Position numbers and translations under genes: made by a program. Shown in pieces: positions 31,881 to 43,745 of a stretch of DNA of 64,000 bases. The DNA lies in NCBI GenBank assembly GCA_032716605.1, contig CM064509.1:42024817-42088816 (forward strand), written 5' to 3'. Positions within the stretch are counted from its first letter, which is position 1. Each line of letters begins with the position of its first letter. The notes beneath the pieces are model-generated. The model was not told where the DNA came from and ran no database searches. It saw only the letters and a program-made list of their open reading frames with translations. Source of the stretch: Paralithodes platypus (Eukaryota; Arthropoda; Malacostraca; Decapoda; Lithodidae).

Positions 31881-33561
31881 CGTCTGGTGGCGGAAAGATG
31901 GATATCGACCGCCACCTGTACCAGGCGACCATGAAAGCGTCCGGACCCCCCCGGAGCGCGAGGCCGGAGGGAGAGGTCTAGAGGCAACTGGCGCGGCACC
32001 CCCGATGCGAACAAGGCGACCTCCGGAACACCTCAGGAAGCCGCGAGGTCGGCGAACACAGTCCGTTTCATCGCCCATTCTACAAGAACGCCCTGCCCTC
32101 TCGACAGGGCGGCCGCCCAAAGGGTGGCAGGCCCGGGCAGGGAGGAGGCATGCAAGGAGAAGGGGTGTCGGTCCGCGAGGAAGAACAACTCCACCGAGAC
32201 CCCTAATAGAGTCAACGACCTGGAGGACCCCCGCATAAGGAAACAGGGGACAGCTTGTCTGAGTGTCCAACCCGAAGGCCACCGACTCACCCCGAAGGGC
32301 CAGCGCGTGGTCCCGCAGGAAGAACAAAGGAACCAACAATCCGAGGGCATAGACAGGTAAGAGGAGGGAGACCCACCCATCTGCCGGGAAGTGGACGTCC
32401 CAGGTTCGATTGGGAACCTCACCCAACCTCGCTCGACGTATCTGTGGTTACCCAGACCGTCGGCGGGGGGATCGGCCCAGGGCACAGCCGCAGAGAGCGA
32501 GCCCCGAGCAACCCAGCGACCGAAGCGTCGGCGAACGGGACGCGGGAGCGGCAGGAGCTGATCCATAGGGGCAACGGAAACACCACGGTGCCCATGAGGA
32601 GGAGGCGGCGTAGCCAGAGGCTCCCTAAGGGAAGGGGCAGAGCGGCCCAATGCAGCGAACCCACGAACGAGTCCCAGAGCCACCCCGGGAGGGAGACCGA
32701 GTGCAACACGGCGAGGACCGTCCACCAAAGGTGCACCGCGGCCGGCAGACCCCGGGTCACCGTAGCGCCGGACAAAACCCATGCGAGACCGACCCATGGC
32801 ACGACACGCGACGGGGTCAAGCGTGACTTGGGAACATCGAAGGGGAACCCTAACCGTGCGATGTCGCGAACGACTGTGAGGGCGTCGCCAATGCACAGGC
32901 CTAGGGCGTCGGAAACTACCAACCAAACGGCCAAGGAAAACAGGAGCTGGAGCCCGCTCCTGAGGAGAGGACCCAGAGCCTGCCCCACCAGTGCGGAGAA
33001 GATCTGCGGCGCGATGTGGAGACCGAAGGGAAGGCCGTCGAACAGGAACACACGATCGGAAGTCCGAACGGCCAAGAATCGCTGGAAGCGAGGATGGAGA
33101 GGAACGAGCCAAGACACATCCTGGAGGGCCAGCGACACTACCCACGACAGAGGGCACAGGGCCAGGCGTACCAGGGGTACCGGCAGCATCCGAAACCGTG
33201 TGTGCAAGATGTGCCCGTTGAGGGCCAACAGATCCCCACCGGTCGCATCGCGTCGCAGGTCGGCGACGGAACCAGAAAGACACGGGAGAGGAAAACCGGG
33301 TGACCGGCGGTCAACTCCCTCGACGCTACACAGCTCGGGCATGGAAGTGAACACGTGGGCCACCTCTGAAGAGACGGGCCGTTGTCGGTGACAAGAGCGG
33401 AGTGGGGGTCTGGACGTCCACCTCCAGGTGAGACCCCTCCGCGCAACCCGCCGCCCCCAACGTCCCTCGCGGCTACCGAGGGGCGCAAGGGCGAAAACAA
33501 CCCGAGGGAGCACCCGAGAGGAGGGGAGCGACCCGGTACGCCCAGGCGAGAAGGAGAACAA
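31880..33561 (-). pseudogene. DIRS reverse transcriptase, RNase H and methyltransferase-like region, copy 1
   Basis: RT text is readable: VSLALQDVSWLVPLHPRFQR (motif A), LPFGLHIAPQIFSALVGQAL (motif B area), LFSLAVWLVVSDALGLC (motif C), KSRLTPSRVVPWVGLAW. In DIRS elements motif A reads DLKDAY and motif C YLDD; here they are ALQDVS and SLAV. The Ala codon of motif A is at 33127-33129 and the Ala-Val codons of motif C at 32926-32931. RNase H follows with WVTTDTSSEVG, then LDTQTSCPLF, and in a shifted frame LGVSVELFFLADRHPFSLHA and LWAAALSRGQG, where WADALSR is expected (Ala at 32111-32113). The next region reads EVALFASGVPRQLP for expected VDLFAS (Ala at 32015-32017). The enzyme is catalytically dead by every one of these sites. 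Confidence 0.85.
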
Positions 33562-33599
33562 GGAGGCCGACCCAGAGAACTACACATTGTGTTGACGTG

Positions 33600-36233
33600 G
33601 AGGTACCCCCGGTACGGGCCGTGCGGGCATGAGCGCCACATTGACCTCCTCTACCCCCGCCCCCCCCAACCTCGTCGACAAGGGCGGGCCACCCCAAACC
33701 CAAGGCCGACGCGGGGCTGACCCCTTCGAAAGGCGGCCGGAAGTGGAAGGCCGGCCAGTCCCGACACAGAGGGGATGAAAGGGGCAAGAACAGAAGTGCG
33801 AGGCGGAACCGAAGCACTGGCCAGCAACGTCCCAGTCCTGCGCCCGTGCAAGGCGGTAGCACTTGCAGCAGCACCCCGAAGAGGACCGGCAGAAGGACGG
33901 GACTGAGAAGACCCCGCGCGCGGCACAGCGCGTCGGTGCGTGACGTAAGCAGGGTCCGTAACGACACAGCACGGCGTCGTGTGGCGGAAGCAGGGGCCGC
34001 CGACAGAGAAGCGGAGCATTCCCAAGCATCCTGCGTAAAAAACCCCGACGTATATAGCGCAGAGTACAACAAACCCTGACGAATAACCAAGGGGGCCGGC
34101 CGGCAGAACGAAGACCGTACCGTCGTGCGGTGCCGAGTCGCCGCGCACAAAACCGCCTTCAGGCCGGGAACCAAAGACACCGCGAGCCGAAGGTGGACCC
34201 GCTGAACGCGGTCCAAACCCACGCGAAGATCGCCTGGCGCAGACGCCTCGAAAAGCCGCAGGTGGTGAACAGACGTCTGGAGGGAACCTAAAGACAAGAC
34301 AATAAGTCCGTCACCCTCCGTCGCAAGGGAAAAACCTTGGCGACGGAGGGCTGATCCGGGTGAGAGAAGAACGGGGTAGCAATAGAACAAAGTTCAAGAA
34401 CGGGCGCGCTCATCCAGGACCAGAACGCGCCGTCCAACCCGCCGACAAACACAAGAGGAGGCAAAATCAGGGACGACTCCGGGGGAGGGACGGAAGGAGA
34501 GCCGTCGACGGATCGGTGTGTGAAGTCGAAGGCCTCAGCAAACCAGGCCTCCAATGGGAGAGGGTGACCGAGCATGATGGCTAAGCCAGGCGTACCGGCG
34601 TCGCACAAACCTGTCCCATAGGAGGACAGACCCGTCAACACAGCCAGGGACTGAACAGCCGGAAGGATGTCAGGGCGGCTGAAGTCTGACCAGAGCGTAG
34701 GCCTGCAGAAGGGAGGGGGACCATAGCAGGGGTAGGTAGGGCGAGGTGCCGAGGGTGAGGCACCGCCAAGAAGGGCGAGAAGAGGGAGTCTTCCATCGAC
34801 TCCAAGCGCCCGTCGAAGCGTGACACAACCCAGCCCTGCATAGCCGACAATTGATCCGAGAGAGGCTACCCCCCCCCCCCCCCCCTCCCCCCAGATTGGT
34901 CGGCCCGCAGGGGCGAGCGTGAGCGGGAGCGAGACCCACGACACGAACCAGCAGCGTCGCGGCCCAAGGAAGGCGAGCGACGACGGTTGTGTCGCCGTTG
35001 AGGGACTCGTCCCCGATCACGAACGGCCGAGGGGGAAACAGCACCATTCCCCTCTTCCAGCGACACATCAGCTCCTGAGAAAGGGGACCCCGAAACCTCG
35101 CGAAACCCCACCGAGGCAAGAGGAGGGGTACCCCCCTGGCGAGACGGTAAGTGAAGGTCAGGAAGAGAAGAATGAGGAGGAGCAGGATGACGGGAGTGGG
35201 AAGGCTGGCCGGGTGAAAGGAGGCCAGGAGCCGCGGGGGGAAACAGAGCAAGGATCCCCGGGGCTGAGATAACAGGGCGGCCCGACACCGAGGCGGAGGA
35301 GGGAGGGACCACCACCGTGGGACGAGACCGTGAAGGAAGAATAGGCACTGAAGCAGGTGAAGTAGGAGAAGCAACGACATCCAGGCGGACCCTCCTGGAC
35401 AGTGTAGGAGGAGGGAGCAGAGGGCCAGCTACAGCATGAACAACCGCGCGCGGAGAGGACAACGTAAGAGGAAGTCATCTGGGCTGGGGAAGCGGGCGGA
35501 AGGGAGTAGAGCCCCTATCCGTAGAGGCCAGGGGAGGGCGCACAGGGGCAGAGCTGCTAACCCCGGCCTCAGGGCGAGAACCATGACGAGGGCGATGGGC
35601 GTCGTCAAGGCGATCAGGAGGACGACGAGGCGAGCGAGAGCGAGGACGGAGCCGGGGAACCCCCCGACGATGGGACGACCGGCTGCGGGACCCAGGGGAG
35701 AGGGCCCGAGCAGGGAGAGGGCCAGGTAAATGGCCTTCAGTCGGGTCAGGGATACCCAGGGCGACGCGGATCCGGTCGCCAACAAAGGCCGGGGAACGGT
35801 GGCCCACAGTCCTAATGTGGCGGGAGACCATCGTCCACACCGACGGAAGGGAAGCAGGAGGCCACAGCCGCCGCCGAGGAACCAGGGCCATGGAGCAGCA
35901 CAACCACCAGGGCCAGACATGTGCCACACAGAGCAGGGAGGTAGGCCGTAGAGGACACACAGAGCGAGTGGCGCAAGCAGGACTTGTGGCTCTCCAAGCA
36001 CGGGGAGCGACAACCAAGGCGAAAGCAAGGCAGCCTACCTGCACTAGAAGAACACACACCATAATCAGCACGTCGAAGGAGTAAGTGGAGAGAATGTCCA
36101 AGAAGAACCAGGGAAGGAGCATGGGGAAACAGGAACACACATGCAAACAGGTATCCGTACTCACCCTAAACTGGGAGCACAGAGGTAGGTGAGGAGGGCG
36201 GCCGAGGCGGAAGAGCACTAGCAGAACCTGCAA
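33600..36233 (-). pseudogene. DIRS gag-like region, copy 1
   Basis: Assigned mainly by position upstream of RT. One frame runs from 36233 to about 34870 with a TGA at about 35475. It contains VGDRIRVALGIPDPTEGHLP and Arg-Ser rich runs (SPGSRSRSSHRR, RPRSRSPRRPPDR). A C run at about 34869-34890 then breaks the frame. Another frame (34390 to about 33970) reads SLGSLQTSVHHLRLFEASAP, LKAVLCAATRHRTTVRSSFC, LIRQGLLYSAL-like text. As A-poor sequence is open in all frames, the exact protein cannot be fixed. Confidence 0.6.
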
Positions 36234-36365
36234 AGATGGAGAAAGTGTTAACCACCACTCAACATCTTACATGCAGGGCCTATAACACCAGTAAAGTGCA
36301 TACACCAATATAGTATCAGGCAACAAGATGACATAACAAAAGTCAATAGTGAAAGCCAACTATTA

Positions 36366-36508
36366 CCGCAAATTTGCGGGCCAATGGAGGCATAACCGTA
36401 CCGACACCACCCTTCTGCAATTTCGCGGGACCCCCCAACGATCTCCGCAAATTTGCGGGGAACCGAAATGTCCCAGAGGACCGAATCGAGCACCCCGCAA
36501 ATTTGCGG
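36366..36508. repeat. Four spaced palindromes CCGCAAATTTGCGG in the DIRS leader
   Basis: Perfect 14-bp palindromes at 36366-36379, 36445-36458 and 36495-36508, and a two-mismatch copy (CTGCAATTTCGCGG) at 36415-36428. They lie just upstream of the gag-like frame. Start-to-start spacing is 49, 30 and 50 bp. They could be binding sites for a dimeric protein; the function is unknown. Confidence 0.85.
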
Positions 36509-36599
36509 GACCGGCCGAGATGGTCCGGCGCCGAAAAAGCGAGAGGAGCGTCTAGGAAATACCAAAAGAGGCCCAGAAAAAAGCGTCATCTCCTTATGA

Positions 36600-37480
36600 A
36601 CTCCAAGCGACGATGGCCATCAAGCTGAGCAGTGTCTTCTTTGATAATATCCTGACTCAACCGGTCAAGGGAGAGGCAAGGAAGACACACCAGGGGAGAG
36701 GAGGCACATCCCCTAGGAACCACCCAACCCACAGAGATAGAGCAAAGCCCATGAGGAGAAGTGGCAGGAAGGGTGGTTTGGCACAAACAGGGGCCCCCGT
36801 AGGGTACCCCAGGATTGGGCAAAAGGGTATGAAAGGATGGAGGTGAAAACAGTAAGGGAACACAAAAACCAGTAAATGAAACTGGCGAGAAAAAGGGTGG
36901 CCTAGCCGTGAGGAGAGAATGTGTCAGGGGCGAAAAACCCTGTGGTGTGAGGGAGGGGCCCCCGTGGGGTACCCCAGGATATCACGAACCACCAAGCGCC
37001 CAGGCCCTTGAGACACAGTGAAGGCTCGAAAGGGGGGACTCGGGAATAACGCTAATAATGCGGCCGACACAAACCCTACAAACAGCACCGCCACCACGAA
37101 ATCTCAGATCGTGAACCAACTGTACACCTAGGCTATGAAAATATGAAAACTCATAGGGGCATAGCAATTCCTGAATGAGAAACAAGCTAGGCTAAAATAA
37201 GCTAAAAGCTAAACTATGCCCAGACTAACAGGAAAAAAGAATATGAAAAGAGAAAGGAATGAAAAACACACACGAGGAACGCCAGGCGCCCCCGTACCTT
37301 CGGTAGCTATTTCCACACGCGTCTCCATTAAACACACTGAGGAGCCCATTTACGTGTGCCCTAGATCACGTAACATCTGTCTAACAAAAAAGAAGGCCAG
37401 ATAAGCCGAAACGAACCTAAACAGGGTGAATTAAAGGAGCACAACAAAAGCGACTGCATTCAATGGAGCGCGTGAAAAAA
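36600..37480. other. DIRS leader, non-coding
   Basis: A sequence GGGGCCCCCGTAGGGTACCCCAGGAT occurs twice with changes (about 36791 and 36957), so the leader holds a repeated block of about 165-bp period. A-rich on +, no convincing frame. Confidence 0.55.
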
Positions 37481-37775
37481 TGATGACAAGAGAGGGTCGC
37501 TCATGCGCACGTTCGACAGGGATCTGCACATGACGGAACACAGGATGGGCCTTAAGCGGTAACTAAGGTAAACCCCTTTTTCTTCTCTTCTATGCTTTTT
37601 TCACCTTCGGTGGTAGTTTTGGTTAATGTACAACGTCTCCTAGAGCAAGATAAGGAGTAGACTCTAGACGTTTTCTTTTTAACCGCGGTTGGAATGACGA
37701 CATAGCAGTCAAAATAGACAAGTCGTCATTGCAATTAGGTTAATAGCCTTGACGTTGGATTTTCCAAGACTACTA
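37481..37775 (-). repeat. Right terminal inverted repeat of DIRS copy 1 (295 bp)
   Basis: Inverted partner of 29799-30093. It begins the sense transcript region and contains GACGACTTGTCTATTTTG and AACCGCGGTTAAAAAG when read on the - strand. Confidence 0.85.
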
Positions 37776-37779
37776 ACAA

Positions 37780-38098
37780 ATATACAGTATATATATATAC
37801 AGTACTGTATATCAGGAGGCAATACTCACTGTTATTTGTGAATGCTGAAGACTAGAACATTGTACCTCGATTTGTTCTTGTTTGAGGTGGAAAATAAAAT
37901 TTTGTTTTGGCTTCGGGTGACAGACTTGTTGGATTGCATGCCCGCTTTACCGGCGGCTACGGCTTCAGCTTGTTTACACTCCTTAACCTATTTATATTGA
38001 TTATTGTTTATGGATTATTATTGATTATTTTACTGTTGTAACCATTCTTAAGTTACTGTCCACTACTTTCATACATAATTTCAGACTGCAGAAAAACT
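37780..38098. other. AT-rich DNA right of DIRS copy 1
   Basis: Starts with a TATACAGTATATATATACAGTA run at the insertion point. No gene seen. Confidence 0.5.
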
Positions 38099-38240
38099 GT
38101 CTTCGTAGCGCAATGGATTAATGCACTGAATTTCGGTGTGAGCATCCTAGGTTCGAATCCCTGGACTGCCACATGTATTTGTTGATTTCATTAATTGAGT
38201 TTAGGAGTAAAGTCGGTTGGTGGAGGGAACATAATAAATC
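38099..38240 (+). mobile_element. tRNA-derived SINE
   Basis: GTCTTCGTAGCGCAATGG includes an A-box-like block, then a consensus B box GGTTCGAATCC, then the tail domain GTTTAGGAGTAAAG and GGTTGGTGGAG. Same family as 19912-20053. The anticodon arm does not fold well, so it is not a working tRNA. Confidence 0.78.
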
Positions 38241-39860
38241 ATGGATGGATTGCTTGGGCCTGTGACTCAAGCACGAGTCAGCCGACTGTCCAAGTGAGAG
38301 CTTGTGTTGTTCTATGTATCGCAGACTGCCTGCCAATGACATCTAGAATTTCTCTAATGAGGTTTTAAGTGGTTTTATAGCCCTGTACTAACTCCAGGAG
38401 TTCAGGCGGCCATCCAGGGTGCGCGGTGAACATTTATTTTATCCGTCAGGGCGGCCATTCAGGATACGTGGGTTAATACTTAAGAGCTTAAACTCGAAGA
38501 AGATAATATTATTGCTTTGGTATGTAAAGTGACTCCCTTGTACGGTATGTGTAATATTACATGCAGGTGCCAGTAAAGGCACATTTACAAAACCTTTTTC
38601 ACACAACTGTTTTTGACCACTCTGGTGTGGCAGTTTTTATTGGAAACCTTTATTTAAATTTAGTCACCAATAATGATCTACCGGTATCTTGTCTAGTTGC
38701 TGATATTGATGCAAAATAGGTTCAAAATGTCTGAAAATAGTTGGTGATCAGAAGTTAGTGAATAAGCACTGGTGTAAATCCATTTGAACACGAGGGGTAC
38801 CGCCAGCGTTCTCACTATGCCATAACAAAAAATAAAAACAATGGGCACCAACGGTATTCACAAAATGCCAGCTATGCTACTGAGAGCGAAGTAAGCAAAA
38901 TTTAATGATCACCACTATTGGCTGACGCTCAGCTCTGGGGGGATACGGGTGCATTTTTTGTGACACTCGCGCTATTTCACCCACTGTACAAGGCTAAGCA
39001 TCTTATTTATGTGAATAAAAAAGAAGAAGCAAAATCTCCTGGCACTGGGCGGGTCATATATATTTTGATCTTCCGATGCCGTACACAAAGACCTTCTCTG
39101 GCAAATTTTGGTCACCAACTACATATTGAGACTATTCTGTACAGGTATTGGCAACTAGACTCAAAATAGATTATTATAGGTGAAAGAATATTTTATTAAA
39201 GTATATTTCAAGACCTGTTGGATCAGAGTTACAGAAAGTTAGTTGTGGGACAAAGCGGTGGAGTAAATTATCCTTAATACTCTTTGGTGAAGGTGTGGCA
39301 TCACCAGTTCAAAACTCTTAAGCCAGCATCACAAAGGCTGGTTTGCAGTATTTTTACTAGCCAATATCAGATTATGACATGATTCTTGAATAAAATCACC
39401 AAAGTTAGTCACACAGACTGATTACTTACTCTAGTTTCAAATTAGTACTGTACTTTGACTTGACAATTATACATATTACATATACATACTGCACATTGAA
39501 GGAAAAATCATCAAAGTTGTACTGAAAAATAATCACCAAAACTGATTACTGGCTAGAAAATGCAGACTAATCTGCCTGTTTGATGCCACACAGATGTCAC
39601 AGTTTTACCATAATTTTCAATTGTTTTTCGTCTATTATGGTCTAGAAATTTCAACCACCTGATCTCCTCCAACTTCACTTTAGTTGCTGATACAAATGCA
39701 AAATAAACCTAAAATGTTGCCATAAAAATGTTGCTACTAGATAATTGTGTTGTAAGTAGAGATATGACTGCTGTGTGAAGTAGAGACCCTAAAGTAAACA
39801 GAGACTGGATACCTCACTACATATTTGTTTTCTATGTGTAAGGAAGAGACAAAATGCAAA
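38241..39860. other. AT-rich DNA, no gene seen
   Basis: A GGCGGCCAT block is repeated at about 38405 and 38450, ending GGGTTAA at about 38470, which may be a degraded TTAA MITE. An open frame at 38918-39169 (+) has no recognisable family. Confidence 0.45.
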
Positions 39861-39879
39861 GCTGCCTGTATTGAGTGTC

Positions 39880-40845
39880 TCGTTTCCCCCCCCCCCCCCC
39901 CCCCCAGGAGAAGACCCAGAGACCAAACACATTGAGGGGTCTCTAGCAAAAGACTCAGGTCCCAGATCTCCCGGAGAGGTTCCGGTCACAGCAGGCAGAC
40001 ACACAGAGGAACTACATCACAGTGCCTACCCACATTACTTCTAGGCATGGCCCTTCATATATATACCGGCGCCCAGGGCTGGGCGCCTGACGGACTATTA
40101 AAGAGTCCAACTGGGGCCCGACCCCCACTCCCTGTGACCGCATTATTGCTCATCTATTCACAAGCATTCTCCACAAATTCTTATTTATCACCATTTTTTT
40201 GGCCTGTTCTTCAGTCATCTCTTTATATTCCAACGCTTTTTTCTCACCATCTCTGTCATCTCCTCCGAGGTCTTCCTCTCAATCTATTTCCCCTTGCTTT
40301 TTACTCATATAATCTCTTTGTAAGTCTGTCATCACCCATTCGTTCAATATGTCCATACCAGTATAGCACCCTTCTTTCCACTCTGGCCGATAGGTGTTCC
40401 TGTTGTCCCACTCTCCTACGTAACTCTTCATTCCTCAATCTGTCTATGCGTCACTCCACACATACTCCTTAAGCAGCTCATCTCCATCGCATCCAACCTT
40501 CTTTTCTCGTGTACATTTAGATCCCATGTTTCAGCCCCATACATCACTGTTGGTACAACTATCCCTTGATACTTTGCATTTTTAGCTTTCATTCCAAGAT
40601 TTCTTACCTTCCACATACTTCCCATTACTCCAAAACTTTCCTTCCCTCACACACTCTGTCTTTCCTCCATTCCCACACCTGCATCCCTGCTTATCACTCC
40701 TAGATATTTAAAACACTCGAAGTGTTCCTGCATTTCTCCATCCACTTGTACATTCAGATTTACACCAGCAGCATCTCTATTACACTCCATCACTTTACTT
40801 TTATTGACATTCATCCTCAGGGTAAAATATTTACAAGAAAACAAG
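39880..40845 (-). pseudogene. LINE family A, C-terminal half and 3' UTR
   Basis: On - from right to left: NVNKSKVMECNRDAAGVNLN, ECFKYLGVISRDAG, KVRNLGMKAKNAKYQGIVVP, YGAETWDLNVHEKRRLDAME, LRSMCGVTH, then shifted frames with WRMLVNR and a stop, then the same 3' UTR as at 15046-15375. The 3' end has a run of about 18 C at 39888. It is continuous, unlike the inverted copy at 1355-2240. Confidence 0.82.
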
Positions 40846-42390
40846 GTATCCTACTTCTTGAAGTTATTTGACCTTATTAACAATGAGACATCTCTTTGAA
40901 ACTGGCATATTGGTTAGCATGCTTGGCTGACAACCAAGAAGACCGACAGAACAAGATGATTATGCAGTGTTTTCACCTTGTGCCTTTGTTCACCTAGCAG
41001 TAAATAGTGACCTTGAGTTAGTGAGCATTTGTGATGGCCCATCTGGAGTAATATTCTGGGGTTTATAAATTGTTTAGAGCACTAGTGAAATCCTCTGGAT
41101 GGAAAAGGCACTTAATAAATGACCAGAGATGATGATGATGTTTTTTTTTTGTTTTTTTTTAATAGCTGAACAAAATTGTGTATTGTTAGCCAGAACAAAA
41201 TTAATAAACGTGTCAGTGTACTCAAAGGGTTAAATTATTATACACTTGAGTTAGCTAACTTTGGTTGTCAGTACCAGTACTCATAATATGAAGGTTGGGA
41301 GTCATGTTCACGTTATCCAAGATGCTATTACAAATATATAATGGTAGGAACAAAATTAAGACTATTTAGGGCCACATAGACTTTTTGATATGGCTTCTCA
41401 CATAACAGAGCAATCCTATTTTGATAAGAAGCTTTCCTAGATTTGCTTTAAGTTGCCAGAGATACTCTCATTTGTCCTAGTAGTCAAAATGTTTGGAGTC
41501 CCCAAGGTGGCAGTGCTGTGAAAAGTTGGTAACTGTGCCTACTAAACTACATGGCATGAGTGAGGCAGTGCTACTTAAGACTGTAGTAGGTTTTTTGGGG
41601 GTAGTCAAATTAAAATATATAACTTGAAAACAAACTAAAAGGTTACTGATCAAATCAATATAACGAACTCGTCAAAATGTCACACTAGAGCTTTTAATGT
41701 ACATATTTCCGTGGTCAACATTTTACCAGCAACGTTTCTGGAATATTTTGCACTGGCTTCGGAAACTACACTGAAGTTAATTAAGCTTGTTGACAGAATG
41801 ATTTAAATAATTTGCCTCATAACCTGCCAGACCAGTGTTGACTTAAGTTAATGCAAAATGCGTTGGTATAGTAGCAGCTTAAGACGAGTGACAACAACAT
41901 GATAGAAGTTACCTGTTGTCTGTTGTTTACTACAAGTTCTCTTTTCCAGGTAGTCTACCATAGACACCAGATGTTTTAACTTAACGAAAACGTGACTCCA
42001 TTAGCAGCTGATTTCTCAATAATTAACGGACAACTAAGCAACTTCATTATCTTTGTATTATATCAATTACAGGTTTTCACAATTTACCTTTTTCACAATT
42101 AACACCATATTTGGCTATAATAACTGTAATAACTGAGAACACTATATTGTAAAACTAGCAAAATAAACAAACCAAAACGTATATGAACACAGTAAAAAGA
42201 CAAAACAACTAATCAAAATCGCTATGTGGAAACAACTCTTAAGTAAAATAATAATTTATAAATAAAAGAACACTATAAGTAAGATGGGAGTACCGGTAAG
42301 TCGATATCTCGCTAGCTTATAAAACAAAGACGACAGTAGTCCTTCTGGCAGCAACCTTCAACATTCAATCATATCACAACCATTTATATA
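40846..42390. other. AT-rich DNA, no gene seen
   Basis: No exon or mobile element recognised. A T run is at 41140-41160. Confidence 0.5.
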
Positions 42391-43189
42391 CAGTTGGTCC
42401 TCCGGTAACGCGTGTTTTGGAAACGCGGTTTTGGTGGCACGCGGTACCCCCCAAATATCCAAAATGTTGTTAACACGGTCAATACTTACACTGGTGCGGG
42501 GTCCAGCTGGGCGCCGAACCTTTACTCCCGACTTTCGTAGCTCACATCTCTTCAAATATATGGCCTAACCAAGTGTTTATGCCTACCAGGGGTAGATATG
42601 ATCGTTGTTGTGCGTTGGGTGAAGACTAGAACACCCTACATTGTGTAGTTATTGTGTGAGGTGAGAAATAATAAGACGGCGAGTTATGCGGGAATTCCGA
42701 AGCTACGATTTTCGTAATTTACCGATGCTCATATCTCTGCAAATAAATGGCCTAACCAAGTGTTTATTCATACCAGATGAAGATATGGTTGTCGCAGTGC
42801 GTTGGGTGAAGACTAGAACATCCTACATTGTGTAGTTATTGTGTGAGGTGAGAAATATGATGGAGGGATTTCAGAGCTTCGATTGAAAAATGTCGGCTAC
42901 TGCTGTGACTCTCTTTCCTTAGCCTAGCTGCCTAGCCTAAACAAAATATTTATTCAGAGGTAAGAGTTGTTGCAATGGGCAAATCAACTCATTGCACATG
43001 TCAAATAACCTTTGTAATTTATTTAATTATTATAACATAGGCTTCTATGGAGATAAAGTGGACTTTGTGGAAATCCCCAGAACACCAAGGTACCTTTAAC
43101 ATGTAAACATATGGGTTCGGTAAAGCGGATTTTGCTAACACGGGAGGTAACCAGAACACATTGGCCGCGCGTTACCGAAGGACCAACTG
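42391..43189. mobile_element. Tigger/pogo-like non-autonomous element, 799 bp
   Basis: Ends CAGTTGGTCCTCCGGTAACG and, reversed, CAGTTGGTCCTTCGGTAACG, with TA on both sides (42389-42390 and 43190-43191). Inside, a ~180-bp segment (GGCCTAACCAAGTGTTTAT, GTTGGGTGAAGACTAGAACA) is duplicated in tandem at about 42540-42680 and 42725-42860. No transposase frame. Confidence 0.85.
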
Positions 43190-43371
43190 TATTATTATAG
43201 GTACCTCCAAACATTTTTATTGAACTTATGGGCAATCTCTAAGCAGCAAAAGATTAAAACTCTCTCTACGAACTCTTTTTACCCCAAGATATCATTCACA
43301 AATTCAGTAAAATCTCTCCGGGGGGGTAATTAATAATATTAATTGACTAAGTCATCATGTGCTTGAAAGGG

Positions 43372-43606
43372 TTAACCCCTTCCGACATATGACGCGATTT
43401 TGAGCCTATTAGGGATACTTTAAAGCCTTTGTTACCATCAGGGGTATTTAGTAACCTTTAGTTTAGTTACTTCAACCTCTGCAGTTGTCTTTGAGGTAGC
43501 TGTGGGCAGAAAACTAATTTTGGAGAGGTAATTATAAGAGTGAGAGAACTCTATTTATTATTGCTAATCTGGCAACCTCTGCATCATATGAGTCTGAAAG
43601 GGTTAA
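43372..43606. mobile_element. TTAA-flanked MITE, 235 bp
   Basis: TTAA at 43372-43375 and 43603-43606. Ends TTAACCCCTTCCGACATATG and, reversed, TTAACCCTTTCAGACTCATA. A CATATG core lies near each end. The block CGATTTTGAGCC resembles the family at 45986-46474. Confidence 0.75.
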
Positions 43607-43745
43607 GTTACTGTCACACCACCATATCGCACATAAAAAATTACTGGCAAATATTTATTATTCCTTCAGTACCATTCAATATAAAAAAAAAATATATTCC
43701 TTTATAATGCTACAGCCAGATGATTTTACATAAGGAATTAAGTGG

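Larger units (their letters stand above)
29744..37779 (-). mobile_element. DIRS-like tyrosine-recombinase retrotransposon, copy 1 (full length, degenerate)
   Basis: The element is sense on the - strand. From 37779 leftwards it has a leader, a gag-like region, RT, RNase H, a methyltransferase-like region and a tyrosine recombinase, then the 3' terminus at 29744. The body (30235-37779) has 35-bp inverted ends that differ at one base (TTGTTAGTAGTCTTGG...). Outside it on the 3' side is a 491-bp cassette (29744-30234). No target duplication is visible, as is known for DIRS elements. The left flank is LINE family D. The coding part is adenine-poor on the sense strand: hand counts of + strand T in three 60-base rows gave 6, 9 and 5. 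All frames are therefore open and frame-to-function assignment relies on motifs. Confidence 0.88.

Noticed and set aside
30831..33391. Long + strand open frames (up to 378 codons) across the DIRS element
   Set aside because: They come from low adenine on the sense strand; the - strand carries RT and recombinase motifs and the + frames have none.
29744..37779. LTR retrotransposon or endogenous virus
   Set aside because: Ends are inverted and not direct repeats, there is no integrase or protease, and a tyrosine recombinase with H-x-x-R and Tyr is present.
38099..38172. Functional tRNA gene
   Set aside because: A and B boxes are present but the anticodon arm does not fold properly and the unit continues into a SINE tail shared with 19912-20053.
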